Origin: Dasypus novemcinctus
Taxonomy: Eukaryota; Chordata; Mammalia; Cingulata; Dasypodidae
DNA length: 64,000 bases
Assembly (NCBI RefSeq): GCF_030445035.2
Contig: NC_080695.1
Span: forward strand, 51,043,954-51,107,953
Direction of reading: 5' to 3'
The notes under the pieces are model-generated. The model did no database searches. It was not told the DNA's origin and was given only the letters and a program-made list of their open reading frames with translations. Shown here one piece after another: positions 25,160 through 36,901 of this stretch. How positions within the stretch are numbered: the stretch's first letter is position 1; every line of letters begins with the position of its first letter. Both the position numbers and the translations under genes were made by a program.

Positions 25160-25775
25160 TTTTATTGGACTTACCCTGGCCAGCTAACAGGGAGGTGAAG
25201 AACGTCAACCACTACACCAGGGAGCCAAGAGTGCCTACAACTGCAAACAGGAGAGCTGCATCCATCATCCAAGTGGAATCTAAGCATCCTCTTGATACAG
25301 AGGTGGAGCAGACATAACCATCCCAAGGTCCACAGAATGGAGGAACAGAGTATAGATTAGAGTGGACTTACTGATACTCTCTTCTGGAACTAATGTGATT
25401 AGTAATGGAAGTAAATGTAGCACTGAGATGGAGACAGTGGCCATGGTAGCTGCTGAGGGTAGGGAGTGGGAAGAAGAGATGTGATGTGGGGGCATTTTCA
25501 GGACTTGGAGTTGTCCTGGGTGGTACTGCAGGGACAGTCACTGGACATTGTATTTCCTCCCTTGGCCCACTGGGTGGACTGGGGGAGAGTGTAAACTATA
25601 ATGTGGACCATTGACCATGTAGTGCAGCAGTGTTCAAAGATGTATTCACCAAGTGCAATGAATGTCCCATGATGATGGAGGAGGTTGTTGTTATGGGAGG
25701 AGTGGGGTGAGAGGAGTGAGGGGTATATGGGGACCTCATATTTTTTTAATGTAACTTTCAAAATATAATAATAAT
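25160..25775 (+). mobile_element. L1 3' UTR, plus-strand copy of the G-rich family
   Basis: This is the sense-orientation copy of the repeat at 4005 and 1095. It holds the complement of 'tggtcaatggtccaca' near 25600, then a G-rich run ('gggaggagtggggtgagagg' near 25697) and 'tatggggacctcatattttt' followed by an A/T-rich 3' end. The G-tract just before the 3' end is the hallmark of L1 3' UTRs. No open frame of interest; the minus-strand ORFs are artefacts. Confidence 0.75.
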
Positions 25776-25879
25776 AAGTAATGGGGAAAAAAAGAAAAAT
25801 ATAGTAATAGTTTTTATTATTTTCCAAGGAGCTTGCCTAAGAGCTTCATATACTATATTTTTTTAAAAAAATAAAAAAT

Positions 25880-26260
25880 AAAATAAAATAAACATAAGAT
25901 TATGTCATATTAAAATTCTCACAGATTCCCCATCATTGTAAGATGAGTTTCAAATTCCTTAAATTGGCCTACTGAGCCTCCTCTCATTCTTTAATTTTCA
26001 CAATTCATTTCTCCTGTCACATGGCATTCCCTAAATATAGGCCTAGAATGCTTTTTTACCTCATCCCTAGTCCATTTCCCCTTTCTTATTCCTACTTGTA
26101 CAAAAGTAACCACTTCTTCCTTAACTAAGCCATTCACTATTAACTACCATGGGTTTACAACCTATGTAGATCTATTAGGCACCTCTCCAAATACACCAAT
26201 TACTTTTTGACTCAGGACAAAGCAGAATGCTTCCCAATTAGGACTGAGCTAAAAAAATAC
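25880..26260 (+). mobile_element. L2 LINE 3' fragment
   Basis: Contains 'gtttcaaattccttaaattgg', 'cctgtcacatggcattccc' and 'cttccttaactaagccattc' in the order of the L2 3' region ('gccttccctgaccaccc' equivalent last). Strongly diverged. Confidence 0.5.
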
Positions 26261-26559
26261 CAGCTTCTTTAAATACTTTAGAAAGATGAACAGACCAATC
26301 TTGCCACACCGAATATGAGACCGTTAAAGTTTCAGTCATCTATTCTTTATTTCTACTGCCATCATGCTAGCCTAAGCCACCTTCATATCTTACCAGGACT
26401 ACCGAAATCGCCATCAATTTAACTTCAAAATCACTATTTGCCATTCTATGTATTCCTCCTCCTGCATGCAAAACACCTTTTGACAAATGCATATTATTTG
26501 TTAATTTTGTTCATAAACATGTGATATGGGCTATTTCCTTTAAATATGTGTTTCTTCTC

Positions 26560-26745
26560 TCTTCATATTTTTTAATATTTATTTTTTTAAATTTTTAAAG
26601 CAGTTTCATTGAGATATATTCACATACCACACGATCTATCAAAAGTGTACAATCAACTGTTTTAGTATAGTCATAATATTGTGCATTAATCACTACAAAG
26701 AATTTTATAACAATTTCATTACTCTATGGACTATTTCTTTATTTA
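26560..26745 (-). mobile_element. Old L1 3' end (L1M-like), complement
   Basis: The stretch 'tttcattgagatatattcac', 'aaaagtgtacaatcaactg', 'tgtgcattaatcactac' matches the complement of a common L1M 3' region. The same phrases recur in the flanks of both 5S blocks (about 33600 and 56740). Confidence 0.6.
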
Positions 26746-28831
26746 AACTCTGAAGTAACTTCAATATGCCCTGTGGGCCATTCTATAGAGTTGGGGGGAC
26801 ATTTCATCTCTAGCATTACTGAGGAGTCCTTCTCTGCCCCAGATATTAAATAGTCCCAACATTTGGTCCCCTGCTTTTTATTCCCGATATCCTCCTTTTC
26901 CAAGCTCATATTATCCCTTGAATTCTAGTGCTTCCAATACTCTCTTGCACATTTTTACAGAATGCGCTTTGCCAGTTAAGGCCCTGACCCTAGAATCTAG
27001 CCTAAGTACTTCACGCTGCCATTTTCATTCTGAGGTACTACCACCTCCTTGTGGTGCTGCAAGGATATCGTGATAACTTAAATTATGGGCTGATGGCCGG
27101 GCCAAGGGAAGGTCACTGACTTCCAATCTTGGCAGTCATTTTAACCTGTTGAACTTCGAGCCTTCATCACCATCCTCTCAACTTCTTAAACAGTGAGCTT
27201 AGGCTTTTAAGTGTCCAAAGATGGAAGAGATTTTACCCTAGAAAATGGACACCTGCTGCTTTTAATCCAAGCCAAATGTTAACAACGATCTGGCAGTCTT
27301 CCTGGAATGAAGAAGAGAAAAATACCAGTTGAGCGAGACGCAAACACTTTCACAATAGTATAACCTGTCACAAATGCAAATGAGTTTTTTAAAAATTCCA
27401 TTTTGAAAATACCTTAAGGACTTCTTGTTCAACTAACACAAAAAAATGTTTCATTGGGTTTAAAAGTTTCACCTACATTTCGGACATATAAACTTAACTA
27501 GTCATTTTGGCATTTTTGGCCAATCAGTACACTATGAATCTCAAACCACTATCAGCATGTATAGTAGGAACAGAGAAAAGGAGAGAAAAATATGTATCAT
27601 CCACTCCTTAGAAGATAATATGTGAGCCTGTGTGGATGACACATGTGCATGGAAAGGGGCTTTTGGAAATGGGATTCCTGACAGAGATTTAGGGTTTGTG
27701 CCGCAATCCATTTACTCACGGCCAAAGCGGGTTGACTTCCAGGAGTCTTTTCATTCCTGCATCGTTAGTGCATAGTTCAGCGTAAGGACGCTAAAAAATG
27801 TGTTTCGAATGATAGACACTTTGAAATGTCTTCAGGTGTTACCCCTTTGCTTTATGACCCTGGTAAATATATCTTCTAATTGAACAGTTTGGGAGGAGAA
27901 GCTGTAAGTTTCTCCCTGCTGGTGAGCAGAAATATACAGAGAGAATACTGCTGAAAGCTACATAGTAACTAACAGAAGCACATGGGGCAATGCAGTAAGT
28001 GGGGGAGCCCAGGCCTTTGTTCCCAAGGAAGCAATCTTCCTGAGTAAAACCCTCTCCTCTGCCAGAAGCAAACTGCTGGCTGCCAAGCTGAATAATAGAG
28101 CCCACTCTGTGGCCACGAATCTCAAGGACTTAGAGTGAGACTTGTGCAGGCCAGGGAAAGAAGCAAGGACATGAGGGAGAACTGGACTGTGCCTGTGGAT
28201 GGACCAGCTCTAACCCATTCCATACCAAGAAAAAAGATATCTACTTAAAACACCTGTTCTTTATCTATTTATGATGTTTGCTGTCCTTTTGTCCTTTCAC
28301 TAGGTTTTATTTTTATATTTTGGCTGATATTTGTAGATAATACAATATTACTATAGATCTAACTAATTTAACCAAGAAAGTTTCCATTGTACCATTTATA
28401 CTACATTTTTCTGGCTTTCCTATGATTTGTGTTAATCTGTGACTTTTCCGACCACATTACTCTAATATTTTAATTAACTGTAAATCCTTGTAAGAAATGT
28501 TGTCCTTCCTTGCTTTCCTACTATGGGTGTCCTGTTACTGAGATGAGAATCAACTCAGTTCTCACCCCCTCATAGAAACCACTCTTGGCCACCCGTGTTT
28601 GTAGTGGGATATATTTTCTCTGTATTGAAAGATACAGCTTTCCACTTCTCATACAATGCTTTATACTTGGTTCTTTTTTTTCAAATATAGCCTTTTTGGG
28701 AGATCAGACCCTCACTTATCTTTATTTTTGAAAGCCCACAACCCACAGCACAGTAATTCGCACATGTAGGTATTCAATACACATACATTGGTTGTTTGTT
28801 TTGTTTGTTCATTTTCCTTGGTTGCATTACT
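26746..28831. other. Unassigned non-coding stretch
   Basis: No gene recognised. The part at 26760-27320 is less AT-rich than average and may hold an old repeat I cannot name; 27840-28240 likewise. ORFs are short and motif-free. Confidence 0.45.
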
Positions 28832-29045
28832 GTGGAAGGGTTCTGGATAGGGAATCAGAAAACCTATTTCCAGTCCTGGCACTGATGGGAATTAGCTCTG
28901 GCACCTTGACTAAGTCACTTAAAAAATTGAAATATATTCCTACATTGATAAAATGATAATAATTCTCTTGTAGGAATTTGTAATAAATGAATTGTGTATA
29001 TGAAAGTATATGAAAGTATTGTGTATATTTAAAGTATCATGCTCC
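28832..29045 (+). mobile_element. MIR SINE
   Basis: Follows the MIR order: 'ttctggatagggaatcagaa' then 'cctatttccagtcctggcac', 'ccttgactaagtcactta' and 'gataaaatgataataattc'. These correspond to the MIR phrases for the tRNA-derived head, core and LINE-like tail. Ancient and inactive. Confidence 0.75.
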
Positions 29046-30354
29046 CTCTACTGTTATTAATTGCAACAAGAAAACTCATAAGAAGTCCTGTGTGTAATTC
29101 CGTTACAACATATAATCATTTGCTACTCTACAAAAATTCTGGGTCTTGATGCCTCAGGTGGTAGTAAAGACATGCAGGTATCCCGGGAGGGCTGAGAGGA
29201 TTCTGCCTACCTGGGCACCCAGACCAGAGCTGGAGAGAGGGCACGCCTTGCTCCACCTCCTCAAATTGGATTTTCACTTTGGGCTCTTAACTGAGTGGAC
29301 TGTAAGAAAGAGCTTATTTCTTCCGTATGAAATAAAATTGATTTTTTTAAATTGCCAGACGCAGAATCTGTTTATCACGTTGTTTTACTGTGACCTAGAA
29401 AGAAAGACAAATAACTAAGAAAATGGAGAAATTTTATTATAAACCCTACAAATTCTACCTTCAGCCCACTAATATTTACTTCCCCTTAACACTGTCAGCT
29501 ACAAGTTGTCACCAATTTTGCTATATTTTTTGCATTTATAATTTATAACCTGTCTACCTCCAAATTTGATTTTAAATGGCTTACAATAAAAGACCAAATA
29601 CATAGGACTACTCAAATGGAAATGAAAACTCAAAGCACACAGCTGATTAAAGGAGTTTGTCAGCAAGTCAATCTTTTGTTCTGAATTCTTTACCTCTGCC
29701 ACCGACTTACTTTTTTTTGTATTTTACTCAACAACTAACTTTTAAAATATGATTAATATATCTTTCATGAATGTTTAACAATTTTGTCAGAACAAAATGT
29801 TTAAATATTGATTGCTTAATATTCTGACTGATTTGTCATTTTTTCCATATAAAGAGTTTTCTTAAAACTCTTTTAAAATTTTCAAATGAATAGTTGCAAG
29901 TAGACAACAACTCCCATATATCTACTAGCTATATATTCATCTTGATTCTATCTGTCCATCTATCATATAAAATGATTTTATTCTGAACAATTTGCAAACA
30001 AATTGCAGTCACGATAATCCAATATTCCTAAAAATTCCCTTGTATTTCTTAAAATAAAGTAGTTCTCTAGAAAAAAAGGGTGACATTGGGATAACACAAC
30101 CATCTAATCCACAGACCACATTGATTTTTCACCAATCTGCCAACAATGTCTTCTATTCAAAATGATTCAACCTACAAAAAAATCAGTGCATTTAATACCA
30201 TGTCTCTTCTTTTCCTCATTCTTTGTCTTTCATCAGTTTGACACTTTTGCAAAATGCAAACTGTTATTTTGTTGTATGTTTTTCAATTTCAGTTTGCCTC
30301 ACGCTCTTCATGAGTAAATTTAGGAGCTGTACTTTTGGCAAGATATCACAAATG
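29046..30354. other. AT-rich non-coding stretch
   Basis: No gene or named repeat supported. A slightly GC-richer island at 29140-29330, ending in 'gaaataaaattgattttttt', is unassigned and could be an old retroposed fragment. Confidence 0.45.
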
Positions 30355-30371
30355 TGATGCTATATTTTTCC

Positions 30372-30783
30372 TTTTTTTTTCCTTTGAAGATTTATTTATT
30401 TATTTTAACCCTTTGCCCTCCTCCCTCCCTGCTGTTTTTGCTGTCTGTGTTGTCTTCTCATTTTCTCTCCTCTAGGATTCACTGGAATTCGACCCTGAGA
30501 CCTCTGATGGGGAGAGAGGTTCCCTGTCATTTGTGCCACCTCAGTTCCTGGTTTCTGCTGCACTTCACCTTGACCTTCCCCTTGACTCTCTTTTGATGTG
30601 TCATCATCTTCCTGCATGATTTACTTGCATGGGGCACTGGCTCACCAGGAGTGCACTTGCACGGGCATTACTTGCCATATGGGCACACTTTCTCTTCTTT
30701 TTCACCAGGAGGCCCTAGGGATTGAACCCAGGTCATCCCATATGGTAGGCGGAAGCTCTTTCACTTGAGCCACATCCACTTCC
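30372..30783 (-). mobile_element. DAS-type tRNA-derived SINE, full length
   Basis: On minus it reads 'ggaagtggatgtggctcaag' (complement ending about 30783), then 'cttccgcctaccatatggga', a B-box-like 'gggttcaatccc' and a body ending in 'aaataaataaatcttc' near 30385. Candidate target duplications are 'tgatgctatatttttcc' (30355-30371) and 'tgatgctgtatgtttct' (from 30784), 14 of 17 identical. The 70-80 codon ORFs on both strands are incidental. Confidence 0.85.
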
Positions 30784-30799
30784 TGATGCTGTATGTTTC

Positions 30800-31089
30800 T
30801 TAGGACATTGTATCATATGGCACATTGTCAATCGTGTTCGGAAGCTGGCTTGAAATGCTTGCAGGAGCTAATTCAGCACATTTCCTCCCAACTGTGTATT
30901 CACTGATATTATATTGATGTCTTAAAATCTGGCATGGTGGGCATGCTTACACCACAAAAATGACAAATGCTACAAATCTGGATTTCTTTTTTTGAGAACA
31001 GGTTTAACAGTGAACCACTGATTATGATGTCCCATTTTTGGTGCTACCAACATAACCTCTTGGCTAAGATATTTTCTGCTAGATTTCTC
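30800..31089. other. Non-coding stretch
   Basis: Nothing recognised between the SINE and the tandem duplication. Confidence 0.5.
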
Positions 31090-31147
31090 TATTACGAAGT
31101 TACTATTCTCCTCTTCTGTATTACGAAGTTACTATTCTCCTCTTCTG
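31090..31147 (+). repeat. Perfect 29-bp tandem duplication
   Basis: The 29-base unit beginning 'tattacgaagttactattct' occurs at 31090-31118 and is repeated without change at 31119-31147. The absence of differences suggests a recent duplication. Confidence 0.9.
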
Positions 31148-31326
31148 ACGATATGGGGTGATATATTGAGATTAGTAAGTGTCCTGTTCCTCATCAAAAT
31201 TTTACCCACTATTTTTAGCTTCCTTAGCTGCTAAAAGTCTGTGCTGAATCAAATGATGGTGATCTAATTCCATCTTCCTTCTACACTTATTAGGTAGCAT
31301 TCTATAATAAGGAAAACTTTTCTCCA

Positions 31327-31357
31327 ATTCATTCATTCATTCATTCATTTATTTATA
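31327..31357 (+). repeat. (ATTC)n / (ATTT)n microsatellite
   Basis: Run of attc tetranucleotides passing into attt. Confidence 0.85.
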
Positions 31358-31733
31358 TAAGCGTGGTTTCATAGATTTCTATTATACAAAATTGTTTATC
31401 TTGTATTTTTGTCCTGCCACTGTCTTGGAGTCAGCATTTCTCCAAGGAACGCTGTTTAAGGGAGAATGTTTTCCGTGATATGAAAGAACAAAGACTTGGG
31501 TACTTGGTTTGTTCATCGCCACTAGGCTGTTACTGTTTCTATACCTGCTACAAGTCAGAGGTAGGATACATTATATATGTACACACACACAGATACACAT
31601 ACACACATTTTATTTATTTCAATATCTAAAAATATTAAAACCATGAGTTTATGCAAAATTGCCTCTAACTCAAATACAGCACTAAGAGGTTCATTCTATC
31701 CTTCCTCTTCGCCATGTTTCTTTTTTTTTTACT
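31358..31733. other. Non-coding stretch
   Basis: No gene; a short (ac)n-like run near 31580-31600. Confidence 0.5.
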
Positions 31734-32290
31734 TTTTTATTTTTGTTTTTATTTTTATTGAAGTATATCATTCGTACATGAACACACATAAACAATACGT
31801 GTATAGTAAGAATTACGAACTTACAAAATAAACATATATAACATCACACAGGGGTCTCATATTTCACCCCTCCACCAACTCTCTGCATTGCTGTGAAACA
31901 TTTGTTACAAACTATGCAAGATCCATCATCAAAATATTACTACCAACTATATCCCTAATCTTACACTTGGTGTATTTTCCCCCAAACCATACTATATTTT
32001 AAAAATATATTTCTGTTACAGATATTGTGAACTTGCAAAATAATCATTTTTTCTAATGCTCTTCTCAGACAGGTAGAAATTTGGTTCATGTTAACCTCCA
32101 TATTTTTCTTTTTGTTCACAAAATTCCCAAGCATGTGCTTCACTGGCATTTCCTCAGCCCACAACCCTACCTAGCTACCAGCATACTCAACCGCATTCTT
32201 GCTCAGTTAGTTCCTAACTATGCCAAACACATCCATACATATATGGAAAGAGCACGTCAGCCAATATGAAACTTTAAGATTCATTCTATC
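31734..32290 (-). mobile_element. L1 3' end, complement
   Basis: On plus it starts with the complement of an A-rich tail ('tttttatttttgtttttatt') and 'attgaagtatatcattcgta', then 'ggggtctcatatttcacccc'. This is the same layout as the minus-strand L1 3' UTRs at 1095 and 4005, but a different subfamily. The inner boundary is uncertain. Confidence 0.55.
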
Positions 32291-33589
32291 CCTCATGAAA
32301 TTAAGATTATGAAGAAATGTGGCTGAGTTCACAGGGCATTAAAACTCTCATTCTTCACTGCTTCAGGGATCTGACCATAATGAATAAAAAGAAAGTCACT
32401 AGCCAGAAGGGAAATGAAATTTCACATTTTAAATTTGGAAAAATAACTTATAACTCTTGAAAGAGGTGGGGCTGTTGGTAATCTGATTTCGGGTAAATTT
32501 AGTAAGCCCTGTTTGCCTTGCTTTTTCTCTTATCCTGTTAGAACTTGGGACTTACTTATATGCTGAGGTATACATGCACCAAGATTCAGAGTGAAATAAA
32601 CATAAAATAGATTCCAAATTCATTTACCCAGAAAGTGGCAGGGCCAAAGATGGAACTCCCAAGGTACCTGTAAGCAGCCAAAACATTAAGAAAGAAAGAG
32701 GTCTATTCATATGAGAATAATAGACAAAGAGGACTTCAAATAATGGTTTGAATGGCAGGACCACACCACAGTGGCTCTGCTTATTATACACCAATGCAAT
32801 GAATATAAGACTCTCACTAAACAGAAGGGCCATTCCTCTTCCCTTGGGGAGAAGTGAGGAAAAGAAGAGAGTGACCCAAAATTTTCATATAAAACTAAGA
32901 AAGGCACAAAAATCCAATTGTCAATGGACCAAGACAGACAACCAATATGAGACAATGAATGCTCTTTTTTCCACTACCATTATATTACATGAAAAATTAT
33001 ATTGTAAAGAGAATATAAATTAAGGGATTTTCATGATGACTTTTTCTAATTGAACATGCAAATAGAACCATGACATCCACAATGGCCACAACCATAAACT
33101 ACCTCAAATTCATCAACATGGCTCTTGCACATAGCTATTTTTTCTCACCGAATACATAAGTGACAAAGCAAAGTAACCGCTAACATGGGCTCACTCACGA
33201 GAATATTATTGTCTCAGAGCCCGGAAATGTCCATAATTGGATTTCTTTGTCATAGAAAAATTATATATCACTGCCTATTGAAGATCGCCATGATCTAAGC
33301 CTTTGATGTTAAATTAAGAAATGCGTGTACTGTGTTAAACTTCAAAAAATGTCTTTTTGAAATTAAATGCACATTGTTTAAGGGAATGTGTTTTAAATTT
33401 AAAGAAATTCAATTTAAGCGAATGTGAAAGTATATTGCCAGCCTGACTCTTAAGTTTGTTGTTTGATTTTTATAATTTGCTGACTCTTAAGTTGTTAGAA
33501 AACTTATTTATATAAAATAATCTTATTTTACACTCTTTCCATTCGACTAAATTATTTTAATTGAATTTCTATCTTCATTTTTTTTAAAA
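32291..33589. other. AT-rich non-coding stretch
   Basis: No gene or repeat confidently recognised. Confidence 0.55.
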
Positions 33590-33860
33590 ACCAATTTTAA
33601 TGAAACTCTTAAATAGAATAAATCCATTCAAAGTATACACTCAGTGGTATTTGGTGTAATCGCATAGTTGTGAACTCATTACTTCAATCATTTTTAGAGC
33701 ATTTTCCTTATTACAATAATGATAAAAATTTAAAAAAACAGCCAACCAAAAAAACCTCGTCTCCTCTCAGTCTCTCTGTGCTTCCAATACCATACACAGC
33801 TGCTAATCTGTTTCCATCTCTCTAGTTTATTTGAATTTATATTTTACAAAAACAGTATTA
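33590..33860 (-). mobile_element. Old L1 3' region (L1M-like), complement; host of 5S insertion
   Basis: 'aaagtatacactcagtggta', 'atagttgtgaactcattact', 'ttagagcattttccttatta' and 'gctaatctgtttccatctc' follow the same old L1M complement as at 26560. The GC-rich 5S block begins just after it, so the block inserted into this older repeat. Confidence 0.55.
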
Positions 33861-35590
33861 TTTTGTTGCCAGGTCCCACCTGCCTGAGCCCGGGTCCCAG
33901 GCCGGGGCCTTCCCCGCCGGGTCCAGCCCAACACCAGCACCCGCCACCCGGGCCCACTTGGGCCCGAGCACCTTGCTCTCCCAGGCGGACACCCGCTGGT
34001 CCACTGCCCGCGAGGCCTCTGGCCCGTGCCCCTCTGGCCCCAGCAGCAGCCCGGGGCCTCCTTCCCCCGGGGGGGACGGCAGGGCCCGTTGGCCGGATCT
34101 GTGCTCGGGGCACGAGGGCACACGAGGGCTCGGCGAGCAGAGGCGCTGGTCCTGGCAGCCCGGCTCCGCGGCCAGTTGGGCTCGCGGCTGGGAGACCGAG
34201 GCCCAGCAGTCCAGGGTGTCACTGGCGGCGGGCAGGTGTGCGGAGGCCGGGTCTCGCTAGCGGGAGACCTGAAGGAAGCGGCCTCCCGAGGGGATCTCCC
34301 CCACGGGGCGCGCGGCGCGGGTTGCAAGGGTCCCTCCCGCCGGCGGCAAGCGCCCAGGCGCCTTCTGGAAGGTCTGGCCGAGCGGGCGGCCGTGTCGCCC
34401 TCGCCTCCCGCCAGGCGCATCTGCAGGAGCCCGGCGAGCTCCGCCGTCAGCAGGCGCTGGCGACAGCGAGGCCTAGGCCGGCTGAGGCCGGGACGCCTGG
34501 AGGGGCTCGGGGTGGCAGGGCAGCGGGCCGGGGCCCCAGCTCTGCGGCCCAGGGCCTCTGCGAGGAGAGACCCGTGCCCACGGCAGCCCGGCAGGGCCCA
34601 GGCGCAGGTGCGCGGGCACCGAGGCCACGCCCACCGCCGCGGCCCGGGGGCGCTTCCGCTGCGTGCGCCTCGGGGCCTCCCGCTGCGGCTGGGCAGTCCC
34701 CGGTGCCAGGTCCAAGGGCCTGTGCTCTGGCCCCAGCTGCGCAGGCCTGCGGACAGCCTGGCCCCGATCCGGCCACCTGCCGCTCTCCACCTGGCCCCGC
34801 GGTCGGCGTTTGCAGCCAGCGCGGCCGCCCGCATCCGACGCCGGCTCGTGGCCGCCGCTCCAAGGGAGAGGGGCCGCTCCCGCGCACGGCGCGGCTGTGT
34901 GGCGTGAAGGCCCGGCGGCGTGCGGGGCGACCCCCGCCCTCCGGGTGGGCGTGGCTCCTGGGGGCGGCCCCGGCGGCCGAGGGCAGAGCCCTGCGCGCGG
35001 CCGGGAGCGCGAGGTCTGGACGCGAGGACCCGCTGCGACGGCCGAGGGCCCAGGGCCCGAGCTCCGGGGCTAAGGCGTGCGGGGTGGGGGCGTGTGTGTG
35101 TGTGGGGACGGGGCGGCCGGGGGCGTGCGGGCGCGTGGGCGGCAGGCCGGGACTGGGGTTGGCCCCGCCTCCTGGGCCGGGGCGGTACCGGCTCAGGGGC
35201 GCCGGCTGGGCGTGGTGGCAGGTGCTTGGCCCGGGCGCGGGGTGGTGAGGCAGGGCCGGCCGGCAGGGGGCGCCGGCGCTCGCGCCTGAGGCGGGTCGCT
35301 GCGGGAGAGTCGTGGGCCGGTTGGCCTGGCACCAGGGGTGCGCGTGGCGGTCGGGGGTCCGCAGGGCGCCGTCCACGGACTGAGCCGTCGGTGGTGCGGG
35401 GGCCGCGCCGTGGGCCCGAGGGCGGAGCAGGGGCTGGTGACGTGTGGGCAGGCGAGCGGCGGGGGTCCCGGGAGCCAGTGGCGTGCGGGGGCGGGGGGGG
35501 CTCGAGGCCAGGTAGGGCCAGAGCGGCGGGCGGGCGGGCAGGGCGGCGGCGCGGAGCAGGCTCTTGGGACTGCCGGCCACGGCAGCCGGC

Positions 35591-35714
35591 GTCGACGGCC
35601 ATACATACCACCCTGAACGCGCCTGATCTCCTCTGATCTCGGAAGCTAAGCAGGGTCGGGCCTGCTTAGTGCTTGGATGGGAGACCGCCTGGGAATACCG
35701 GGTGCTCCGGCTTT
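35591..35714 (+). rRNA. 5S rRNA gene copy A, variant, probable pseudogene
   Basis: Encodes a 124-nt sequence colinear with the 121-nt vertebrate 5S rRNA: 'gaacgcgcctgatctcctct', 'ggaagctaagcagggtcggg', 'gggagaccgcctgggaatac'. The internal A box (about 35643-35658) and C box (about 35672-35690) are intact. Differences from the standard mammalian 5S I remember: G at position 4, a 4-nt 'atac' duplication near position 13, G to C in 'ctcctctg', 'cctgcttagtgctt' for the usual 'cctggttagtactt', and 'gctccggctttt' at the 3' end. The duplication would disturb helix I/loop A. 5S rRNA is a component of the large ribosomal subunit transcribed by RNA polymerase III. This copy is outside a long array and most likely non-functional. 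Confidence 0.85.
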
Positions 35715-35715
35715 T
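35712..35715 (+). terminator. Pol III T-run terminator of 5S copy A
   Basis: Run of four T's at the end of the 5S sequence ('ggcttttgcc'); minimal for RNA polymerase III. The same run follows copy B. Confidence 0.6.
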
Positions 35716-36420
35716 GCCACGCGCCGCCCCCTCTCCACCTCTGGCTCGCGCTCCTTTTGCCCGCCCCGAGCCCGGCTCCCCGCAGCCCTCAGGGCCGGGT
35801 ATGCAGGCCCCCAGCCCCCGGTCCCCAGCCCCAACCCGGGCGCGCCCTTCCCTGGCGGCGCAGCCACGCAGGCAGCCACGCAGGCGGCGGCCACCCAGCT
35901 CTTCCTTGGAGCTCGCAGCCCCGCACCAACCCACACCTGGCTGGGGCACGCAGGAGCCCGCGCCCACTGCGCCTGGGCCCAAGAACCCAGGCCCGCTAAC
36001 CTGTCGGCGTCCGGCGGGCCCTGCCTCTGGCCCGTGCCCTGGAAAAGTGCACACCGGGCCTGCCCCTTCTCGCCTTTCCTCGCCTTGGCTGGCACCACGC
36101 CGATGCGCCCCATGCCACAGACTTCCTGTGGCCCCCTGAGCCCAGGGAACAGGCCCCACCAAACCAGCCGCCCACGCCCCGTGGCCCCTCGCGCAGCGGG
36201 AAAGCGGGCGGCTCTCCCTCAGCCAGTGCGGTCGGTACCCCTGTGCCGACCAACGGGACACGGTCCGGAGCCCGCGAAGCAGACACCCAGGCGCACGCAC
36301 GCGCGCACGGACACTAGCACACGTGCCTGGGGCCCATCGCTCCTCCCGCACGGGGCTGGCGGCATTCAGAGCCCAAGGCGCCTGGACACACCGCCGGCGG
36401 AGGCGGAGGCAGACCGGGGC

Positions 36421-36504
36421 CATCTGGCTCAGCCCGGGACCCACCTGGCTGAGCCTGGTTCCCACCTGACTGAGCCTGGGTCCCACCTGGCTGAGCCCGG
36501 GTCC
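36421..36504 (+). repeat. 21-bp minisatellite (4 units) at the 5S unit boundary
   Basis: Four consecutive 21-bp units of the type 'cacctggctgagcccgggtc'+c, differing at a few positions. It marks where unit 1 passes into unit 2. Both 5S blocks start within a single copy of this repeat (33872 and about 56808). Confidence 0.9.
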
Positions 36505-36901
36505 CGGGCCGGTGCCTTCCGCGCCGGGTCCAGCCGAACACCAGCACCCGCCACCTGGGCCCACTCGGGCCAGAGCTCCCTGCCCTGCCCGGCGGACACC
36601 CGCCGGTCCGCTGCCCGCGAGGCCTCTGGCCCGTGTCCCTCTGGCCCCAGCAGCATCCCGGGGACTCCTTCCCCCGGGGGGGACGGCAGGGCCCATTGGC
36701 CGGGATCTGTGCTCGGGGCACCAGGGCACACGAGGGCTCGGCGAGCAGAGGCGCTGGTCCTGGCAGCCCGGCTCCGCAGCCAGTTGGGCTCGCGGCTGGG
36801 AGACCGAGGCCCAGCGGTGCAGGGTGTCAGTGGCGGCGGGCAGGTGTGCGGAGGCCGGGTCTCGCTAGCGGGAGACCTGAAGGAAGCCGCATCCCGAGGG
36901 A

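Larger units (their letters stand above)
33872..36901 (+). repeat. 5S rDNA block A: one full 5S repeat unit plus start of the next
   Basis: A 3.0-kb, strongly GC- and CpG-rich block with abrupt borders in AT-rich DNA. It contains a 5S-like gene at 35591-35714, spacer on both sides, a 21-bp minisatellite at 36421-36504 and then a second copy of the unit start (36505-36901 repeats 33895-34290). The repeat distance gives a unit of about 2.6 kb, so the source was a tandem 5S array. Block B at 56808-59156 is a homologous copy. At 36901 it passes directly into L1 ORF2. The very long ORFs here (594, 760, 485 codons) occur on both strands and several frames, have no domain, and reflect stop-poor GC-rich spacer. 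Confidence 0.85.

Noticed and set aside
33827-36729. Very long ORFs (594, 760, 485, 461 codons) in 5S block A as protein genes
   Set aside because: They overlap on both strands and in several frames, are dominated by P/R/A/G with no domain, cross the 5S gene and the unit repeat, and come from stop-poor GC-rich spacer.
33872-36901. GC-rich block as a CpG-island promoter of a local gene
   Set aside because: The block is explained by 5S spacer, is repeated at 56808, and no exon or open gene structure follows it; L1 sequence does.
33872-36901. GC-rich block as the 5' UTR of the attached L1
   Set aside because: It joins inside ORF2 in one copy and inside the 3' UTR in the other, carries a 5S gene, and shows tandem unit structure.
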